Source of the DNA: Fimbriimonadaceae bacterium | GTDB lineage: Bacteria; Armatimonadota; Fimbriimonadia; Fimbriimonadales; Fimbriimonadaceae | DNA length: 64,000 nucleotides | Assembly: GCA_019454105.1 (NCBI GenBank) | Contig: CP075364.1 | Span: 2,545,362-2,609,361, forward strand | Direction of reading: 5' to 3' | Shown here: one piece after another, positions 19,051 through 27,058 of the stretch | Layout of the letters: every line of letters starts with the position of its first letter | Numbering within the stretch: the first letter of the stretch is position 1 | Notes under the pieces: generated by a model | The model's database searches: none | Told to the model about the DNA's origin: nothing | Seen by the model: only the letters and a program-made list of their open reading frames with translations | Made by a program: the position numbers and the translations under genes

Positions 19051-21129
19051 TCATCGCCGTCTCGGGTCTTTCCTTCGGGAACTCTGCCCGATCCTCCCTG
19101 TGGAAGCCCCCATGAGCTTGCGAAGCTCGACGACTTCGTCCCTCAGCTGGGCTGCCTTCTCGAACTCCATCGCCTTGGCCAGTTCTTTCATCTGTCGCTC
19201 AAGCTGGACGATCATGGCAGGGAGGTCGCTGAGGTCGATCGGGCCGTCGGTCGAGGGTCCGTATTTGGCCCTTGCTTCTTTAATCGAGGCAGGTTCGCCT
19301 TCGCTCTTTTCATAGCTTCGGACCGTTTCCCGGACCTCTTTGCGAACCGTGGTTGGAGAGACCCCGTGCTTGAGGTTGTACTCGGCTTGAATGGCTCGGC
19401 GCCTTTCGGTCTCGTCGATGGCGGCTTGCATGGATCGAGTGACCGTGTCGGCATAGAGCACAACCACTCCGCCCACGTTGCGGGCGGCTCTGCCAATAGT
19501 CTGAACCAGGGAAGTCTCGGAGCGAAGAAACCCCTCTTTGTCGGCGTCCAAGATCGCGACCAGTGTGACCTCGGGAAGGTCAAGGCCCTCGCGCAACAGG
19601 TTCACCCCGACGACGACGTCATAGACGCCGAGCCTCAAGTCCCGAAGTATCTCCGGACGTTCAAGCGAATGAACGTTCGAATGGACGTAATTGACCTTGA
19701 TCGCCAGTTCCTCAAGGTAGCGCGTGAGGTCCTCGGCCATCTTCTTGGTGAGGGTCGTCACCAGTGTGCGTTCCCCCCGTTCAACGCGCTGCTGGATCTC
19801 TCCGATCAAATCGTCGATCTGGCCCTTTGTCGGCCTCACGACGACTTCCGGATCCAAGACATAAGTGGGCCGGATCACCTGTTCAGCCCGGTTCTGCTCG
19901 TTCTCGGTCTCGAACGGGCCTGGAGTCGCGCTCACAAAGACGACTTGAGGCACTCTTTCGAGAAACTCGTCGAACTTCAGCGGACGATTGTCCAGAGCGC
20001 TGGGCAGTCGGAAGCCATAATCGACCAGTACCGATTTGCGCTGGCGGTCACCGTTGTACATCGCCCTGATCTGGGGCAACGTCTGGTGGCTTTCGTCGAT
20101 GAAGACGATAGCGTCCTTAGGCAGGAAGTCGAGCAAAGTATAGGGAGGTTCTCCCATCCGCCGTCCGTCAAAGTAGCGTGAATAGTTCTCGATCCCGCTG
20201 CAGAACCCGACTTCGCGGATCATTTCCAGGTCAAAATCGGTCCTTTGTTTCAGCCTTTGGGCTTCTAAGAGCTTATTATTCGCTTCAAACCACGCGACTT
20301 GTTCGTCTCTTTCCTTCTCGATATGGACGAGGACTTCGTCAATTCGCTCCCAAGGCGTCACATAGTGTGTGGCAGGGAACACGCTGCATCGTTCGGGTTC
20401 GTCGAGAGTCTCCATCGTCAACGGATCGACCAAGCGGATCCGCTCGACAGTGTCGCCAAAGTACTCGATCCTCGTCACGATCTCTTCGTCTTTGGGCTGA
20501 ATGTCCAGCGTGTCGCCCTTGATGCGGAAGGTGCCACGGTCCAGCACCATGTCGTTCCTAGCGAATTGCATCTGCACCAGCTTTTGGATCGCCTCCTGCA
20601 TTGGGAACTCGACACCCCTCTCGAAAGTCACAACGCTTTCGGCGTAGACGTCCGGAGACCCAAGGCCATAAATGCAAGAGACGCTGGCGACGACGACGAC
20701 GTCCCTGCGGCTTAAGAGGTCTTGAGTCGCGGCGTGACGCAACCGCTCGATCTCTTCGTTCGTGCTCGAGTCTTTCTCTATATAGAGGTCCGTCCCGGGG
20801 ACATAAGCTTCCGGTTGATAGTAGTCGTAGTAGCTGATAAAATACTGTACAGAGTTCTCAGCGAAGAACGCCCTGAACTCCTGGCACAGCTGGGCGGCCA
20901 AAGTCTTGTTGTGGGCCATCACAAGAGCGGGTCGTTGCGCCTGGGCGATGACGCTCGCCATGGTGAACGTTTTGCCTGTCCCCGTCGCCCCTAGCAGGGT
21001 TTGGAACCGGTATCCGGTGTCAAGACCCTCAACGAGCGTCTCGATCGCCGTGGCTTGGTCGCCTCTGGGCTCGAACTCGCTGGTCAGCGTGAAAGGCCGG
21101 TCGAAACGGACGATCTCGCCAACGGACAT
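19051..21129 (-). CDS. uvrB: Excinuclease ABC subunit B
   Basis: 692 residues, full length. Walker A is in LLGATGTGKTFTMA; the beta-hairpin that clamps damaged DNA is present (ISYYDYYQPEAYVPGTD); DEAD-like box IVFIDESHQT; helicase motif VI QTIGRAARNVGG; and a C-terminal UVR domain for UvrA/UvrC contact (LERQMKELAKAMEFEKAAQL). UvrB verifies lesions handed over by UvrA and recruits UvrC in nucleotide excision repair. It appears to be monocistronic or co-transcribed with the RNA methylase downstream. Confidence 0.97.
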   Translation of the reverse strand: MSVGEIVRFDRPFTLTSEFEPRGDQATAIETLVEGLDTGYRFQTLLGATGTGKTFTMASVIAQAQRPALVMAHNKTLAAQLCQEFRAFFAENSVQYFISYYDYYQPEAYVPGTDLYIEKDSSTNEEIERLRHAATQDLLSRRDVVVVASVSCIYGLGSPDVYAESVVTFERGVEFPMQEAIQKLVQMQFARNDMVLDRGTFRIKGDTLDIQPKDEEIVTRIEYFGDTVERIRLVDPLTMETLDEPERCSVFPATHYVTPWERIDEVLVHIEKERDEQVAWFEANNKLLEAQRLKQRTDFDLEMIREVGFCSGIENYSRYFDGRRMGEPPYTLLDFLPKDAIVFIDESHQTLPQIRAMYNGDRQRKSVLVDYGFRLPSALDNRPLKFDEFLERVPQVVFVSATPGPFETENEQNRAEQVIRPTYVLDPEVVVRPTKGQIDDLIGEIQQRVERGERTLVTTLTKKMAEDLTRYLEELAIKVNYVHSNVHSLERPEILRDLRLGVYDVVVGVNLLREGLDLPEVTLVAILDADKEGFLRSETSLVQTIGRAARNVGGVVVLYADTVTRSMQAAIDETERRRAIQAEYNLKHGVSPTTVRKEVRETVRSYEKSEGEPASIKEARAKYGPSTDGPIDLSDLPAMIVQLERQMKELAKAMEFEKAAQLRDEVVELRKLMGASTGRIGQSSRRKDPRRR

Positions 21130-21138
21130 GTGGACGCA

Positions 21139-21147
21139 AGTATACCC
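21139..21147 (-). promoter_or_regulatory. Leaderless extended -10 box of uvrB
   Basis: On the minus strand CGGGTATACT: hexamer TATACT at 21139-21144, then nine nucleotides, then the ATG. No Shine-Dalgarno and no clear -35. Confidence 0.6.
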
Positions 21148-21215
21148 GGTTGGGAGGGTTTCGACCGATTCGGCCCATGTGACCTAGATCACGCGTCTTT
21201 GCCGTGGGCCGTTGA

Positions 21216-21221
21216 TAGAAT
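21216..21221 (+). promoter_or_regulatory. Leaderless -10 box of the CAP-domain gene
   Basis: TAGAAT, ten nucleotides before the ATG at 21232; no Shine-Dalgarno. Confidence 0.5.
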
Positions 21222-21231
21222 CGACCCGAAC

Positions 21232-21678
21232 ATGATGGTCGTGACCCCTTGGATCGTCCTCTTGGCCGTCGGGTCGCCCAATCCTGAACAGGGCCTCGTC
21301 GAATCGCTGGTCGAACTGACGAACGAGACCCGAACCCGGCATGAATTAGGCAGGCTGGTGTGGGACGATACCGCGGCCCGCATTGCCCGAAGACACGCAG
21401 AAGACATGGTGGTGCGAGGCTACTTTGACCATGTCGCCCCGGATGGAACCACCCTGGGAGACCGGGTCGCGGCCGGAGGGCTCACGGTCTTCAGAGCTGT
21501 CGGTGAGAACCTCGGCATGGGGTCGAGGGATCCCAGAACTTTGATGCGGCTTTGGATGGAGAGCGGCGGCCACCGCCGAAACATTCTTGACCGAAGGTTC
21601 ACCCATGTGGGGATCGGATATGTCCCAGGTTCGAGGGAAAGCCGGTCGGTCTGGTGCGTCGTGTTCGTCTCAAAGTGA
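21232..21678 (+). CDS. CAP (SCP/PR-1) domain exported protein
   Basis: 148 residues. A short hydrophobic leader (VVTPWIVLLAVG) is followed by a CAP domain: ARRHAEDMVVRGYFDHVAPDG, then VGENLGMG and LMRLWMESGGHRRNIL, which supply the His-Glu-Glu-His cavity residues of bacterial YkwD-like CAP proteins. Function of these proteins is poorly known; many are secreted. The in-frame frame is open upstream to 21001, but that part antisense-overlaps uvrB, and the -10 box supports 21232. Confidence 0.85.
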   Translation: MMVVTPWIVLLAVGSPNPEQGLVESLVELTNETRTRHELGRLVWDDTAARIARRHAEDMVVRGYFDHVAPDGTTLGDRVAAGGLTVFRAVGENLGMGSRDPRTLMRLWMESGGHRRNILDRRFTHVGIGYVPGSRESRSVWCVVFVSK

Positions 21679-21705
21679 ATCTGGGGCTCGACCTCGCAAA
21701 AATTA

Positions 21706-21733
21706 GGGCCTGCACGGGAACGTTCCGGGGCCC
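21706..21733 (+). terminator. GC-rich inverted repeat after the CAP gene
   Basis: GGGCC at 21706-21710 pairs with GGCCC at 21729-21733 around a perfect palindrome GGAACGTTCC (21717-21726). No T tract follows. It may end the CAP transcript or form part of the promoter of the riboswitch transcript just downstream. Confidence 0.35.
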
Positions 21734-21751
21734 GATAAACGTCTTGTGAAG

Positions 21752-21878
21752 TAGAAATGCCGAATCCGGCGCTGGCCGGAGCGGGGGAACCACACCTTGG
21801 GGTGAATCCGGGCCTGAGCCCGGTAGGCTACTTTCGGGCCGAATCCGTCAGCTCACCTCGCAGGCAAATCGAAAGAGC
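21752..21878 (+). promoter_or_regulatory. Cyclic-di-AMP riboswitch (ydaO/yuaA type)
   Basis: The conserved core of the ydaO-yuaA class is recognisable along its length. P1 left strand is TGCCGAATCC (21758). GGGGGAACC and TTGGGGTGAATCCG follow, then the pseudoknot and ligand block GTAGGCTACTTTCGGGCCG, then AATCCGTCAGCTCACCTCG, and the closing GCAGGCAAAT that pairs back to TGCC. This class binds c-di-AMP and usually turns genes off when the ligand is high. A 7-bp GC hairpin (21879-21897) without a T run follows, so the expression platform is unclear. It leads the unit starting at 21927. Confidence 0.93.
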
Positions 21879-21897
21879 GCGGCGCGTGGTGCGCCGC
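21879..21897 (+). other. Hairpin in the riboswitch expression platform
   Basis: Perfect stem GCGGCGC / GCGCCGC with a GTGGT loop, directly after the aptamer and 29 nt before the next start codon. Without a U tract it is not a textbook terminator; it may be Rho-linked or act on translation. Confidence 0.5.
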
Positions 21898-21926
21898 CCT
21901 CGGTAGCAAAGGCGATACGCGAGGAA

Positions 21927-22223
21927 ATGAGAACACTGGAAAAACACGAAACGACGAGCGTCGAAGCGGCGCTCCAGGCAGCTCGTTTGGCCCTCAGGGG
22001 CGAAGTCGATTTGACCGAGGCGGCACGGATCGTCAGCACGGCCCAGACCGACTTGGCCATCCGCGAGCACCGCTTGACACAGCTTCACGAACAAGCTATG
22101 GAATGCGGCCGCGCCTCCTTGGCGGCCCGGGTCAAGGCCCGTCTCAAGGAAGTCCAAAGACACCGGACGGTCTTGGCCGAATCCGCCGACACCGTCAGAC
22201 TAGCGGGGGCCCTCCGTGTCTGA
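21927..22223 (+). CDS. Small helical protein under c-di-AMP riboswitch, function unknown
   Basis: 98 residues, predicted almost entirely alpha-helical and charged (VEAALQAARLALRGEVDLTEAARIV, then AARVKARLKEVQRHRTVL), with a single Cys and no signal peptide or membrane segment. I do not recognise a family. GAGG is only 2 nt from the ATG, so the start is not certain. It is the first gene after the c-di-AMP riboswitch, and its end overlaps the next gene by 8 nt, so the two are probably co-translated. Confidence 0.6.
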   Translation: MRTLEKHETTSVEAALQAARLALRGEVDLTEAARIVSTAQTDLAIREHRLTQLHEQAMECGRASLAARVKARLKEVQRHRTVLAESADTVRLAGALRV

Positions 22224-22551
22224 AAACATGGAGGCCTTCCGCCATCTCGACGGTGGCGGAGCAGTCATCGAAAAGGAGTTCATCAAAGTCGTCTTTCAAC
22301 ATGGCGATCCGAAGGCCGTCGGGGTCAACGGGTGTCGGGTCGAGGACGTCATCGAAGTCGTGATCCAGAAGTTGCTGGACTTTCAGGGCCGAGCCCTCTC
22401 TTGCCAGGAGAACGCAGAGGCTCTCTACCATCTGGACATGGCCCAAGAAGCCCTGGTCAGACGTCGGCGGGCCCGAGAGCAACAGGGTGTCCTGGGGACG
22501 GCCGAGCAACACACTTCGGGAGCCACCGGGTTCGCTGAATCGCTGTCCTGA
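22216..22551 (+). CDS. Acb2/Tad1 hairpin-like protein (putative cyclic-nucleotide binder)
   Basis: 111 residues from a GTG (ATG at 22228 is an alternative). The central 70 residues carry a pattern I associate with the Acb2/Tad1 hairpin family: VVFQHGDPKAVGVNGCRVED, then VIQKLLDFQ, a C-x-E-N motif (SCQENAEALYHLDMAQEAL), and R-x-x-R-E-Q-Q-G-V-x-G-T. Acb2 proteins of phages bind cyclic di- and trinucleotides and sequester them. The assignment is from memory of the motif and is not verified by a search. Placement two genes after a c-di-AMP aptamer fits a nucleotide-binding role. Confidence 0.6.
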   Translation: MSENMEAFRHLDGGGAVIEKEFIKVVFQHGDPKAVGVNGCRVEDVIEVVIQKLLDFQGRALSCQENAEALYHLDMAQEALVRRRRAREQQGVLGTAEQHTSGATGFAESLS

Positions 22552-22585
22552 CGGGCCCAAGGTGAGTCTGGCCGCATCAGGCACG

Positions 22586-22591
22586 TAGAAT
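22586..22591 (+). promoter_or_regulatory. Leaderless -10 box of the ABC permease gene
   Basis: TAGAAT, then six nucleotides, then the TTG start at 22598. The spacing would place transcription start at or next to the TTG and supports this unusual initiation codon. Confidence 0.5.
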
Positions 22592-22597
22592 GGGCCG

Positions 22598-23740
22598 TTG
22601 ACCGGCTCGCTGGCCCCATCCACGTTCCTCTTGCGGAACGCACCGAAGACGCTCCCCCTGATCGGAGTGATCGTCCTCGCGGTGATGCTGATCGCCGGGA
22701 TCGTCTCGATCATGAACTCGATCCCGCTTTCAATACGGACAACTTATGGGTATAGCAAAGCTTACCTAGGAATGACGCCGCGAGGCGACAACGAGGCCAC
22801 CCCCAAGATCCGCCGGGTCATCGAGACAGAGTCCCCTGTGCAATTGGAACGGCTCGTGGTGTGCCGGGTCACCGACATGCAGGTGAAGAGCATCGTCGGA
22901 CCGTGGCGGTTCGCGCTCCTTGGGTTGCCGCAAGACCAAATGCTCTGGTACATCGACCGGATCGGAAAGGGGCGGCTCGAGGGCCGGTTGCCCGCTCCGG
23001 GAGCCGCTGAGGCCTTGGTCAGCGAGCCAGTGGCCAGAAACCTCGGGAAGAAGCTCGGAGACACCCTTCTCAGTCCTGACGACTCCGATTCGTTCTCGCC
23101 TCGTCCAGTCAGGATCGTCGGGCTTGTCCATATGGAGCCCTGGCTAGCCTTTTCGAGCTATGAGTACCTCCAGGCCAATCACTTCCCGCCTGTGGACGTC
23201 CTCATCGCCGCCGCCAAGACCCCGACCGACCAAGAAAAGCTCGACCGGTGGGCCAACGATCGGTTCAAGGGAGAGCAGGCGCGGGTCTTCGCCTACTTCC
23301 TCTTAGAAAAGGAGACCGACGAAATGTTCAAGATCCTCTATTCGATCTTGAACGTCGTCATCGGGCTCTTGGTCGTGGTCATCACTGTGATGATGGCCAT
23401 GCTGATGAACATCTACCAGTCGCAGCGGCTTCAAGAGTTCGGCCTGCTTCAGGCCCTGGGATATACGAAAGGGGCCCTGCTGGGCCGTGCTCTATCCGAG
23501 TCGGCCTTGGTCGTGCTCGCCGGGTGGCTCCTTGGAGTGGTGTGCGCCTTTGGCCTTTTGACCGTCGTCCGTGCCGTCCTCATGGAGCCGAGGGCCTTCA
23601 TGCTCGATCCATGGGACAAGACGGCGTACCTCTATACCGTCCCGGTGCCGATCTCCATCTTCCTGGCCGCTGCGTTGACAGTGATGGCCCGGTTCCGTCG
23701 GTTTGATCCGGTCGGGGTGGTGGAAAGGAGGCTGGTTTGA
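22598..23740 (+). CDS. ABC exporter permease, FtsX/MacB/LolC type
   Basis: 380 residues from a TTG. One N-terminal membrane segment (about residues 18-40) is followed by an extracytoplasmic domain of about 200 residues. Three C-terminal segments then form an FtsX domain (VVIGLLVVVITVMMAMLMNI, the coupling element LQALGYTKGALLG, and two last segments). The topology matches MacB/LolC-type mechanotransmission permeases. It overlaps the ATPase gene as TTGA and is transcribed with it. Substrate unknown. Confidence 0.85.
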   Translation: MTGSLAPSTFLLRNAPKTLPLIGVIVLAVMLIAGIVSIMNSIPLSIRTTYGYSKAYLGMTPRGDNEATPKIRRVIETESPVQLERLVVCRVTDMQVKSIVGPWRFALLGLPQDQMLWYIDRIGKGRLEGRLPAPGAAEALVSEPVARNLGKKLGDTLLSPDDSDSFSPRPVRIVGLVHMEPWLAFSSYEYLQANHFPPVDVLIAAAKTPTDQEKLDRWANDRFKGEQARVFAYFLLEKETDEMFKILYSILNVVIGLLVVVITVMMAMLMNIYQSQRLQEFGLLQALGYTKGALLGRALSESALVVLAGWLLGVVCAFGLLTVVRAVLMEPRAFMLDPWDKTAYLYTVPVPISIFLAAALTVMARFRRFDPVGVVERRLV

Positions 23741-24384
23741 TCCAAGTTTGCGGGGCCTCTCTCGTTTATGAAGACCACGGGCGAGAAGTCTTTGCTTGCC
23801 GCGAGATCGATCTTGAAGTCAGGGACGGCGAGTTCCTCGGGATTCTCGGACCGAGCGGGTCGGGCAAGTCGTCGTTGCTCTATCTGATGAGTGGTCTCAA
23901 GACGCCGACCCACGGTCGGATCGAGTACCAAGGCCGGGCCCTCTCCGAAATGTCCGAAAAGGAGCGCGCCGCACTCCGCATGCAAGAGTTCGGCTTCGTC
24001 TTTCAGTACCCCTACCTGGTCGGTTATCTCACCGCCCTGGAGAACGTCATGATCGCCTGTCCCGACCGCGACATTCGGCAAGAAAGCCTCGGGCTCCTCG
24101 ATTCCATGGGCTTGGCCTCGAAGGCCCACCGGTTGCCCCATGAACTCAGCGGGGGCGAGCGCCAGCGGGTGTGCGTGGCCCGGGCGATGGCCGGACGTCC
24201 CAAGGCTGTCTTCGCCGACGAGCCAACCGCTTCTCTCGATCATTCGAACGGGGTCGCGGTCGTCGAGATGCTGGTGGCTAACCGGGGCCATGGCTCCCTC
24301 GTCATGGTGACGCACGATCCGAAGATGCTGGCCCAAGCCGACCGTATCGTCCGGATCGCCGATGGATCCTTGGTAAAAGACTGA
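23737..24384 (+). CDS. ABC transporter ATP-binding protein (MacB/LolD type)
   Basis: 215 residues from a TTG that overlaps the permease stop; GGAAAGGAGG lies just upstream. Walker A GPSGSGKSSLLYLMSG, Q-loop FVFQYPYLVGYLTALENV, signature LSGGERQRVCVARA, Walker B AVFADEPTASLD and H-loop MVTHDP are all intact. It powers the FtsX-type permease encoded upstream. Confidence 0.92.
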   Translation: MIQVCGASLVYEDHGREVFACREIDLEVRDGEFLGILGPSGSGKSSLLYLMSGLKTPTHGRIEYQGRALSEMSEKERAALRMQEFGFVFQYPYLVGYLTALENVMIACPDRDIRQESLGLLDSMGLASKAHRLPHELSGGERQRVCVARAMAGRPKAVFADEPTASLDHSNGVAVVEMLVANRGHGSLVMVTHDPKMLAQADRIVRIADGSLVKD

Positions 24385-24417
24385 AGTCCGAGCCCCGATC
24401 TAGGGCGCGAGAAGGGG

Positions 24418-24429
24418 TAGAACGCGCGC
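24418..24429 (+). promoter_or_regulatory. Candidate leaderless -10 box for isocitrate dehydrogenase
   Basis: GGGGTAGAAC (hexamer TAGAAC) ends six nucleotides before the ATG. The last base is C rather than T, so it is weaker than others of this type. Confidence 0.4.
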
Positions 24430-25878
24430 ATGTCCGAACGAGTGCCCATCACCGTCGCCTATGGCGACGGCATTGGCCCCGAAATCATGGAAGCGACCCT
24501 TCGGATCTTGGATTCCGCCAACGCCAAGATCCAGCCCGAGGTCATCGAGATCGGCGAGAAGGTCTACGAGCGGGGTGTGTCGGCCGGAATTGAAGAAGGG
24601 TCATGGGAAAGCCTGCGCCGTACCAAAGTTTTCCTCAAAGCGCCGATCACGACGCCACAGGGAGGAGGGTTCAAGAGCCTGAACGTGACGGTGCGGAAGA
24701 CCTTGGGGCTATTCGCCAACGTCCGACCGTGCACCAGCTACTCGCCGTTCGTGGCGACTCGACATCCTGGGATGGACGTTGTGATCGTCCGGGAGAACGA
24801 GGAAGACCTCTACGCGGGCATCGAGCACCGGCAGACCGACGAGGTCTACCAATGCATCAAGATCGTCAGCCAGCCGGGAAGCGAGAAGATCATTCGCTAC
24901 GCCTTCGAATACGCCAAACAGAACGGGCGAAAGAAGGTCTCGTGCTTCACAAAGGACAACATCATGAAGCTGACGGACGGTCTGTTCCACCGGCTGTTCG
25001 ACGAGATCGGTGCCGAGTATCCGAACATTGAGAAAGACCACTGGATCATCGACATCGGGGCGGCGCGCCTGGCCGACACGCCCAACATCTTCGACGTCAT
25101 CGTCACGCTGAATCTCTATGGAGACATCATCAGCGACATTGCCGCCCAAATCACGGGGTCGGTCGGGCTTGGCGGAAGCGCGAACATCGGCGGGGCCTGC
25201 GCGATGTTCGAGGCGATCCACGGATCCGCCCCGCCGCTCGCTGGAAAGAACGTGGCGAACCCGAGCGGGCTTCTCTTAGGGGCCGTGATGATGCTCGTGC
25301 ACATCGGACAGCCCGAAGAGGCCGAGGCCGTGCACAACGCATGGCTCAAGACGCTTGAGGACGGAGTCCACACCCAAGACATCTTCAACCAAGGAGTGAG
25401 CTCGAAACTTGTCGGAACCAAGGAATTCGCCGACGCTGTGATCGCCAGGCTCGGCCAGCGACCGACGACCTTGAAGCCGGTGGACTATGACAAGTCTTCG
25501 CGGTCATCCTTGACCTTGCCTCCGCTCAAGCAGAGGCCGAGGGCGGTCAAGGACACTGTCGGCATCGACGTCTTTCTTCATTGGGCCGGCGTTTGTGCCG
25601 ACGACATCGCCGACAAGATCAAAGGCTCGGCGGGCGAAGACTTTGACCTGATCATGATCACGAACCGAGGCGTCAAGGTCTGGCCGGGCGGCGTCCCCGA
25701 GACTGGCTGCGCCGACCACTGGCGGTGCCGCTTCATGGCCAAGGGCGGCAAGACAGACCACGCACGCATCGTCGGGCTGCTCGGTCGGATCGATGAAGCA
25801 GGGATCGATTTCATCAAGACCGAGCACCTTTGCACTTTTGACGGGCAACCTGGATACAGCCTCGGCCAAGGCCAGTGA
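24430..25878 (+). CDS. icd: Isocitrate dehydrogenase, Thermus-like long form
   Basis: 482 residues. The family converts isocitrate to 2-oxoglutarate in the TCA cycle. Visible motifs are TVAYGDGIGPEIMEATLRIL, substrate loop SLNVTVRKTLGLFANVRP, VRENEEDLYAGIE, and the metal/cofactor region TLNLYGDIISDIAAQITGS with GSAPPLAGKNVANPSGLL. After the common core ends near residue 340, an extra domain of about 140 residues follows (VFLHWAGVCADDIADKIKG), as in the Thermus enzyme. Coenzyme choice is not certain. The next gene begins one base after the stop. Confidence 0.87.
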   Translation: MSERVPITVAYGDGIGPEIMEATLRILDSANAKIQPEVIEIGEKVYERGVSAGIEEGSWESLRRTKVFLKAPITTPQGGGFKSLNVTVRKTLGLFANVRPCTSYSPFVATRHPGMDVVIVRENEEDLYAGIEHRQTDEVYQCIKIVSQPGSEKIIRYAFEYAKQNGRKKVSCFTKDNIMKLTDGLFHRLFDEIGAEYPNIEKDHWIIDIGAARLADTPNIFDVIVTLNLYGDIISDIAAQITGSVGLGGSANIGGACAMFEAIHGSAPPLAGKNVANPSGLLLGAVMMLVHIGQPEEAEAVHNAWLKTLEDGVHTQDIFNQGVSSKLVGTKEFADAVIARLGQRPTTLKPVDYDKSSRSSLTLPPLKQRPRAVKDTVGIDVFLHWAGVCADDIADKIKGSAGEDFDLIMITNRGVKVWPGGVPETGCADHWRCRFMAKGGKTDHARIVGLLGRIDEAGIDFIKTEHLCTFDGQPGYSLGQGQ

Positions 25879-25879
25879 C

Positions 25880-27058
25880 GTGGAGCGCTGGCAGGCCCTT
25901 ACGTCCTGGCTGAGATGCGACCGAAACCGATCTCGGGCCACGCAAGTGGCGGTCGGGGTCGGTCTGGCCGCGACCATGGCGACCTGCTGGCTCCTTTGGG
26001 TCTCGAACCGTGAGTTCCCCCTGGTGCCTTTGGCCCCGGTGCCCGTCCTGGGCGACGTTCCTGCCTGGTCGTTGGTGGTCTGCGCCCTTGCCGCGCCTTG
26101 GCTGCGCATCGGCCGCTGGATCTGGGTCACGTTTCTCCTCTTGGCGGTTTGGTTGGTCTTGGGCGATGTCAACCGTTGTCAGCCATGGTTCTATCAGGCC
26201 TGCTTGATGGCCTTGGCCTTCGCCCTGGTGCCCCAAGGTCCTCAAGGGACCCGCTCTGGGCTGGACGCCTGCCGGCTCGTCCTCGTGTTCACCTATCTTT
26301 GGAGCGGCCTGCACAAGTTCAACTATGGCTTCGCCCACGACGCGTACCCTTATCTGTTCCAACCGGTTTTGGAGCGGTTGCCGGAGGGTGTGGCCAGCGT
26401 CGTCCGGAACGCATGGCCGGTAGCGGCCGGGGTCGAGGCGCTCTTGGGGCTAGGGCTCTTCTTTCCCCGCACGCGACCTGTGGCAGTGATCGGCCTAGTC
26501 GGGATGCACGCCTTTTTGCTGGGGCTTCTTGGGCCGTTTGGGATCAATGCAAACAGCAGCGTCTGGCCCTGGAACATCGGCAATGCCGCTCTTGTGCTCA
26601 TCCTGTTCTGGGGTTTCCACGACAGTTTGGGTGTCTTTGAGCGCACCCACGGTTGGCTCGCCCGATGTGCGGTCGTTCTGCTCTTAGGGATCCTGCCAAG
26701 CTTGAACTGGTTCAGCCTCTGGCCGGTCTACTTGTCCGGCGCGCTCTACACGGGGAACCAGGCCCAAGGCCTCCTGCTCCTGACCGATGAAGAAGCGATC
26801 AGGGCGCCCCAGTCGCTGGCGGACGTGCTCAAATCCGACGGCCAAAGATCGTATGTCAATCTAAGCATTTGGTCGTTGGCGGCTGTGAACGCCCCGGTGT
26901 TCCCAGAGCCTTGGGTGTTGCGGAGGGTCGCCCAGTCCCTCTGCCGTCCCGAATCTGAGCCTGGGGCCGTCACCCTTGCCGAGTTTGAGCGGCCTGGCTT
27001 GTTTGGTCCCTTGTTCAAACGGAAGGATGTTCCCTGTTGTGGGGAAGTTCGGCCCTAA
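25880..27058 (+). CDS. HTTM/DoxX-like multi-pass membrane protein
   Basis: About 392 residues from a GTG directly after the icd stop; the frame is open further upstream inside icd, but that is unlikely. About nine hydrophobic segments are present. A motif SGLHKFNYGFAHDAYPYLFQP followed by AGVEALLGLGLFFPRTR is typical of HTTM and vitamin-K-carboxylase-like membrane proteins, where the HKxN element recurs. The role is unknown. The C-terminal 100 residues are soluble and end with a CC pair (DVPCCGEV). Its stop shares CTAA with the convergent DapA-family gene. Confidence 0.7.
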   Translation: MERWQALTSWLRCDRNRSRATQVAVGVGLAATMATCWLLWVSNREFPLVPLAPVPVLGDVPAWSLVVCALAAPWLRIGRWIWVTFLLLAVWLVLGDVNRCQPWFYQACLMALAFALVPQGPQGTRSGLDACRLVLVFTYLWSGLHKFNYGFAHDAYPYLFQPVLERLPEGVASVVRNAWPVAAGVEALLGLGLFFPRTRPVAVIGLVGMHAFLLGLLGPFGINANSSVWPWNIGNAALVLILFWGFHDSLGVFERTHGWLARCAVVLLLGILPSLNWFSLWPVYLSGALYTGNQAQGLLLLTDEEAIRAPQSLADVLKSDGQRSYVNLSIWSLAAVNAPVFPEPWVLRRVAQSLCRPESEPGAVTLAEFERPGLFGPLFKRKDVPCCGEVRP

